Origin: Oceanispirochaeta sp.
GTDB taxonomy: Bacteria > Spirochaetota > Spirochaetia > DSM-2461
DNA: 35,537 nt
Reading direction: 5' to 3'
Assembly: GCF_027859075.1 (NCBI RefSeq)
Contig: NZ_JAQIBL010000292.1
Location: forward strand, 1-35,537
Shown here: positions 32,147 through 35,537 of the stretch, in pieces
Layout: the number at the start of each line of letters is the position of its first letter
Position numbering within the stretch: position 1 is the stretch's first letter
The notes under the pieces: model-generated
The model's input: the letters and a program-made list of their open reading frames with translations, nothing else
The model's database searches: none
What the model was told of the DNA's origin: nothing
Position numbers and translations under genes: made by a program

Positions 32147-33094
32147 CTAAAGGGAACGAATGAAAGTTTCTCTTTCTCTGAAGTATTGTACTGTGTCGGC
32201 AACCAGTTTATCCATCACTTCGGTATCACATGGCATTGTGGAGAGCACATAAGGATCAGGAAATGGCCCCAAAGGTTCGGGAGTCAGAAATCTTCCCTCC
32301 CTGTTCATCCCCACTAGATAGGAAGCCATAATCACTGTATCAAGGTCCAGCATTCCACGTCCAAGCCCATCACGATTGGTATCAGCGAGATGTAAATTCA
32401 CAAGACGGTTTCCCAACTTTATTATTGCCTCTCCAATATGAGCTTCTTCCAGGGACATGTGATATGTATCAGCATTGACGCAGCTGATGGAGGATTCTCC
32501 TACTCTAGCGATGTAAGCTAAAGCATCATCAACTGAGTTAACAAGGCTGACTTCGGCTGAACGGATCGGCTCAATTCCAGCCGCAACGCCGCTGCCATTA
32601 AAATCCCGGGCACATTCTCTCAAGGCTTCGGCGCTTCTCTCCATCTCCTGAGAATCTGCAGCTTCGGGTCGCCCCACGGCACTGGGGACGACAATCAAAT
32701 ACCGCCCATCCACCGCCTTTAACACTTCGATCTCTTTCCGGATATATGCGATGGCGTTCTTCCGGGATAATGGATCGATACTGGAAAGATCATTTCCCTC
32801 TCCGAACAAGCCACAGGTCCCTGATACCTTCATATTGAAATCAGATAATTCAGAAAGAATCATCTCGGGAGTCATCCCGCTATCCTTGCTTAAGTGATCC
32901 CCTTTGATTTCTACATATTTCAATCCATTAGTGCTCAGCCGCTCCAATGAAACTCTGAACGGCTCGGTACCGAACATCCAGATACTCCAGGAGAGATCTA
33001 TAGTTCGTTCAAATCTGGAAGGATATTTTCTCTTTTCAAAGATAAACTGTTCACGAATTTTTCTATTTTTTGCTTCGAATACTTGTTCGGACAT
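32147..33094 (-). CDS. Sugar epimerase/isomerase, TIM barrel (tagatose/psicose 3-epimerase-like)
   Basis: 315 residues from the ATG at 33094, with AAGGA 7 bases upstream. It is an AP_endonuc_2/xylose-isomerase-like barrel (PF01261). The metal-binding set Glu-Asp-His-Glu appears as E175 (AAGIEPIRS), D209 (NADTYHMSLEE), H235 (NLHLADTNRDGLGRG) and E273 (LTPEPLG); spacings of 34, 26 and 38 are close to those in D-psicose 3-epimerase (about 33, 26, 35). The enzyme would epimerise or isomerise the imported sugar in the cytoplasm. It follows the RbsC-like gene by 10 bases in the same operon. The actual sugar is unknown. Confidence 0.85.
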   Translation of the reverse strand: MSEQVFEAKNRKIREQFIFEKRKYPSRFERTIDLSWSIWMFGTEPFRVSLERLSTNGLKYVEIKGDHLSKDSGMTPEMILSELSDFNMKVSGTCGLFGEGNDLSSIDPLSRKNAIAYIRKEIEVLKAVDGRYLIVVPSAVGRPEAADSQEMERSAEALRECARDFNGSGVAAGIEPIRSAEVSLVNSVDDALAYIARVGESSISCVNADTYHMSLEEAHIGEAIIKLGNRLVNLHLADTNRDGLGRGMLDLDTVIMASYLVGMNREGRFLTPEPLGPFPDPYVLSTMPCDTEVMDKLVADTVQYFRERETFIRSL

Positions 33095-33104
33095 TATGCA
33101 TTCC

Positions 33105-34070
33105 TTATACGACACGTTTCTGATCACTTTGACTCAGAGAGCTTACGGCAATAGCAATTACGATAACAACTCCATTAATTACACCCTGAAGATACGGGCT
33201 CACTTGCAGCATATTAAGGGAGTTGGCAATCACACCCATAAGCAACACTCCGAAAAAGGTACCTACAATACCCCCTTTTCCACCATCCATTGTGGTTCCT
33301 CCGATCACAACAGCTCCGATTGCTGTTAATTCGATACCGGAACCGGTCGATGCCTGTGCAGCCCCGATACGGGAAAGCATCATTGTGGCAGCAAGACCAA
33401 TGAGTCCACCGCTTATCATAAAAAAAATGAGTTTATTCAATTTTATATTTATTCCTGACAAGTATGCTGCTGTAGGATTGCTTCCGATGGAATAAATACG
33501 CCGCCCTAATAGAGTGTATTTCAAAAGAATAAAAACGAAAAAGTAAACAATTAAACTAACGAGGAATAACAGAGGAACGATACCGAAGAACCGTGTCGCC
33601 CCTAGAAATTCAAACTGGCCATAAATGTTCTGAAGTACCGCAGCTGTAAGGGCAAGGGAAATCCCTTTAAATATCCCTGCGGCTGCGAGGGAAATAATAA
33701 AGGATGGCGCCTTGAACATTATAGATGCTGCCCCGACCAGAAATGAGCAAAACATGGAAACAAACAGGCCAGTGAGTACTGCCAGAACCGATGGAACACC
33801 TGACTTGATCATCATTGCCATGATACAGGCAGAAAGACCAAGATTCGCACCTGCAGAAATATCAAAATTTCCTGAAATGATGAGAATAGTTGCTCCTGCG
33901 GCTACGACTCCAAGAGTGGATACCTGCTGGAGAATATTTATAATATTGTTAATTCTAAGGAATCTTGGATTGAGAATAGCTGTAATCAAGGAAATACCTA
34001 GAATTACAATTAAAAGAAAGAACCATTGGTTCTTCCACAAAGAAGACATTCTATGCCGAGAGTGTTCCAT
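33105..34070 (-). CDS. Ribose-type ABC transporter permease (RbsC family)
   Basis: 321 residues with about eight to ten membrane helices of the BPD_transp_2 family (PF02653). Typical segments are GVVAAGATILIISGNFDISA near residue 55 (the family pattern is GGIDLSVG), GRRIYSIGSNPTAAYLSGIN near 190-209 and GAVVIGGTTMDGGKGGIVGT near 255. It forms the channel of a CUT2 monosaccharide importer with the RbsA-like ATPase. The start lies 5 bases after the ATPase gene's stop. Confidence 0.93.
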   Translation of the reverse strand: MEHSRHRMSSLWKNQWFFLLIVILGISLITAILNPRFLRINNIINILQQVSTLGVVAAGATILIISGNFDISAGANLGLSACIMAMMIKSGVPSVLAVLTGLFVSMFCSFLVGAASIMFKAPSFIISLAAAGIFKGISLALTAAVLQNIYGQFEFLGATRFFGIVPLLFLVSLIVYFFVFILLKYTLLGRRIYSIGSNPTAAYLSGINIKLNKLIFFMISGGLIGLAATMMLSRIGAAQASTGSGIELTAIGAVVIGGTTMDGGKGGIVGTFFGVLLMGVIANSLNMLQVSPYLQGVINGVVIVIAIAVSSLSQSDQKRVV

Positions 34071-34075
34071 ATATC

Positions 34076-35537
34076 TTAATCCTTATCAATTCCAATGAAG
34101 TATCGAATCAGTGATTCTTCAGAGAGATTTTTATTGTCTAAAATTTCTACCAGTCTTCCATTCCGCATGATAGCGATACGGTCACTCAGAGACATCAGTT
34201 CCGGCATATCCGAACTCACCATAAGAACAGTTTTGCCACTCAGGGCAAAAGAAACCATCAGTTTGTAGATATCTTGTTTGGCTCCTATATCCACACCTTT
34301 AGTTGGTTCATCAAAAATAAAAATGTCTGCCTTCTGAGACAACCAGCGGGCAATGACTGCCTTTTGCTGATTGCCCCCGCTCAGGCTGACTATTGGATTA
34401 TCCAAATCGGCGACAGCAATACCCAGTCTATCTTTCATATCAAGAGCCAGATTCCTCTCTTTTACCAGATCGATAAAAAAATTGGATCTTGATTCAAAAA
34501 ACAAAGTGGAAATATTTTCCGCCACACTGCGCTCTTTGAACATGGCATAAAGATGGCGATCTTCTGTAACCATGGCAATTCCAGCTTTAATGGCATCTTT
34601 GGGTGAATGGATTTTTTGTTCCACTCCCTTGAGACGAAGAATTCCAGAGTCAGGTTTCACCACTCCGAATATCAGGTTCATCAATTCAGATCTGCCGGAG
34701 CCGACGAGCCCCCCGAAACCCAGGATTTCTCCGGATTGTGCACTGAAACTGACATCTACAACTTCACGACCTGAATTGAAGTTTTCCACCTCAAGAACGA
34801 CCTGTCCAATTTCCGAACTCTGCCGAGTATAGAACTGAGAAGCCTCCCTACCCACCATTTTGCGGATAATCTCTGCCTCATCTGTGTTCTTTCGGGCATA
34901 AGTGCCAACCTGGCTGCCATCTTTCAGAACAAGTATGGTATCGGCAATTTCAAAAACTTCTTCCAGATAATGTGAGATGTATACTATTCCGAGCCCCCGT
35001 CTTTTCAATTCACCGATTAAAGACATAAGAGCCCTGGTTTCTTCCAGACCCAACGAACTAGTCGGTTCATCAAGAATCAGAATTTTAGCCTCATGATGAA
35101 GAGCTTTGACAATTTGCAAGTTCTGCTTTTCAGCCGCGGAAAGTTCCTCCACCAGCATATTTTCATTGATGCCGATATTCAGTCTGTCAAGAATTTCTCT
35201 CGCTCGAATCCGTTGTGCAGAAGTATTGACGAATAAAGGAAATTTACCCTTCTTTTCATATCCTAAAAATATATTGTCCGCCACTGTGAGAGAGTCGATA
35301 AGTTCTACATCCTGATAAATTGTAGCCAATCCCAGTTTCATGGCATCCCGTGGCTTCAACTGACTTCTCTCTTCACCGTCTTGAAAAATCATTATGCCCT
35401 TGTCAGGGGTGATCGCCCCGGAGAGGGATTTGATCAGCGTAGATTTTCCGGCGCCATTTTCGCCGACCAGACAAAGCACTTCTCCGGCATGAAGATCAAA
35501 ACTTACATTTTTCAAGGCACAGTGATTTCCGTAATAC
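34076..35537 (-). CDS. Ribose-type ABC transporter ATPase (RbsA family), 5' end outside window
   Basis: Two fused nucleotide-binding domains. Domain 1 has Walker A GENGAGKST, signature LSAAEKQ and Walker B ILILDEPTSSLG. Domain 2 has the degenerate Walker A FGGLVGSGRSE usual for RbsA/MglA proteins, the signature LSGGNQQKAVIARWL and FIFDEPTKGVD. The frame stays open to the window end; before a TTG at 35515 it reads YYGNHCALKNVSFDLHAGE, matching the normal family N-terminus, so the true start is a few codons outside and the TTG is not the start. It energises uptake of a monosaccharide through the RbsC-like permease; the binding-protein gene is presumably upstream beyond the window. Confidence 0.94.
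   Translation of the reverse strand, partial: YYGNHCALKNVSFDLHAGEVLCLVGENGAGKSTLIKSLSGAITPDKGIMIFQDGEERSQLKPRDAMKLGLATIYQDVELIDSLTVADNIFLGYEKKGKFPLFVNTSAQRIRAREILDRLNIGINENMLVEELSAAEKQNLQIVKALHHEAKILILDEPTSSLGLEETRALMSLIGELKRRGLGIVYISHYLEEVFEIADTILVLKDGSQVGTYARKNTDEAEIIRKMVGREASQFYTRQSSEIGQVVLEVENFNSGREVVDVSFSAQSGEILGFGGLVGSGRSELMNLIFGVVKPDSGILRLKGVEQKIHSPKDAIKAGIAMVTEDRHLYAMFKERSVAENISTLFFESRSNFFIDLVKERNLALDMKDRLGIAVADLDNPIVSLSGGNQQKAVIARWLSQKADIFIFDEPTKGVDIGAKQDIYKLMVSFALSGKTVLMVSSDMPELMSLSDRIAIMRNGRLVEILDNKNLSEESLIRYFIGIDKD

Noticed and set aside
32146-33127. Longer start at 33127 for the epimerase-like gene
   Set aside because: The Met at 33094 has AAGGA at ideal spacing, and the longer form overlaps the upstream permease stop region without its own site.

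Overview
The window looks like part of a free-living, carbohydrate-fermenting spirochaete chromosome (Spirochaeta or Oceanispirochaeta type; inferred, not proven). Reasons: three sugar-type ABC transport loci in 35 kb, solute-binding proteins with signal peptides of the kind seen in that group, a repeat protein resembling the Leptospira LA_2272 surface-repeat family, and SSB remnants with spirochaete-like motifs. No rRNA, tRNA, CRISPR array, intact IS element or phage module was seen.

Layout. (1) 1-10.47 kb, plus strand: the 3' part of a URO-D-fold protein, a GntR/LacI-type repressor with a palindromic operator at its promoter, then an LplB/YtcP-type oligosaccharide permease pair, its binding protein, a GH88 unsaturated glucuronyl hydrolase, a GH2 glycosidase and a beta-propeller-like protein. 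Together they read as an uptake and cytoplasmic degradation locus for uronic-acid-containing oligosaccharides. (2) 10.47-13.96 kb, plus: a FepB/FecCD/FepC-type metal-chelate importer ending in a translationally coupled THEP1-like NTPase. (3) 14-22 kb, minus: two ATPases of the AAA_14/DUF4143 type, an MFS transporter fused to HEAT repeats, and a large hybrid sensor kinase. (4) 20.4-24.1 kb: a scrapyard of gene pieces (two ssb fragments, an antitoxin tail, a glnQ tail, an M20 peptidase tail and an internally deleted fecCD piece) around one intact EamA transporter. (5) 24.1-30.2 kb: a divergent AraC regulator, a binding protein, two MalF/MalG-type permeases and a GH127 beta-L-arabinofuranosidase, an arabinofuranoside-use locus. 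(6) 30.3-31.4 kb, minus: an exported surface-repeat protein, followed by a third, 5'-decayed ssb. (7) 32.1-35.5 kb, minus: the distal part of a ribose-type ABC operon (RbsA-like, RbsC-like) with a tagatose/psicose-3-epimerase-like TIM barrel; it runs off the window.

The most unusual signals are the repeated ssb fragments that stop at the same codon, the fragment mosaic at 22.2-22.9 kb, the THEP1-like NTPase in a chelate-import operon, the MFS-HEAT fusion, and several operon heads with no ribosome binding site whose -10 box sits only 6-11 bases before the ATG, suggesting leaderless mRNAs. I did not find a clearly new multi-gene system; the strongest functional novelty candidates are the NTPase-coupled importer and the MFS-HEAT protein.
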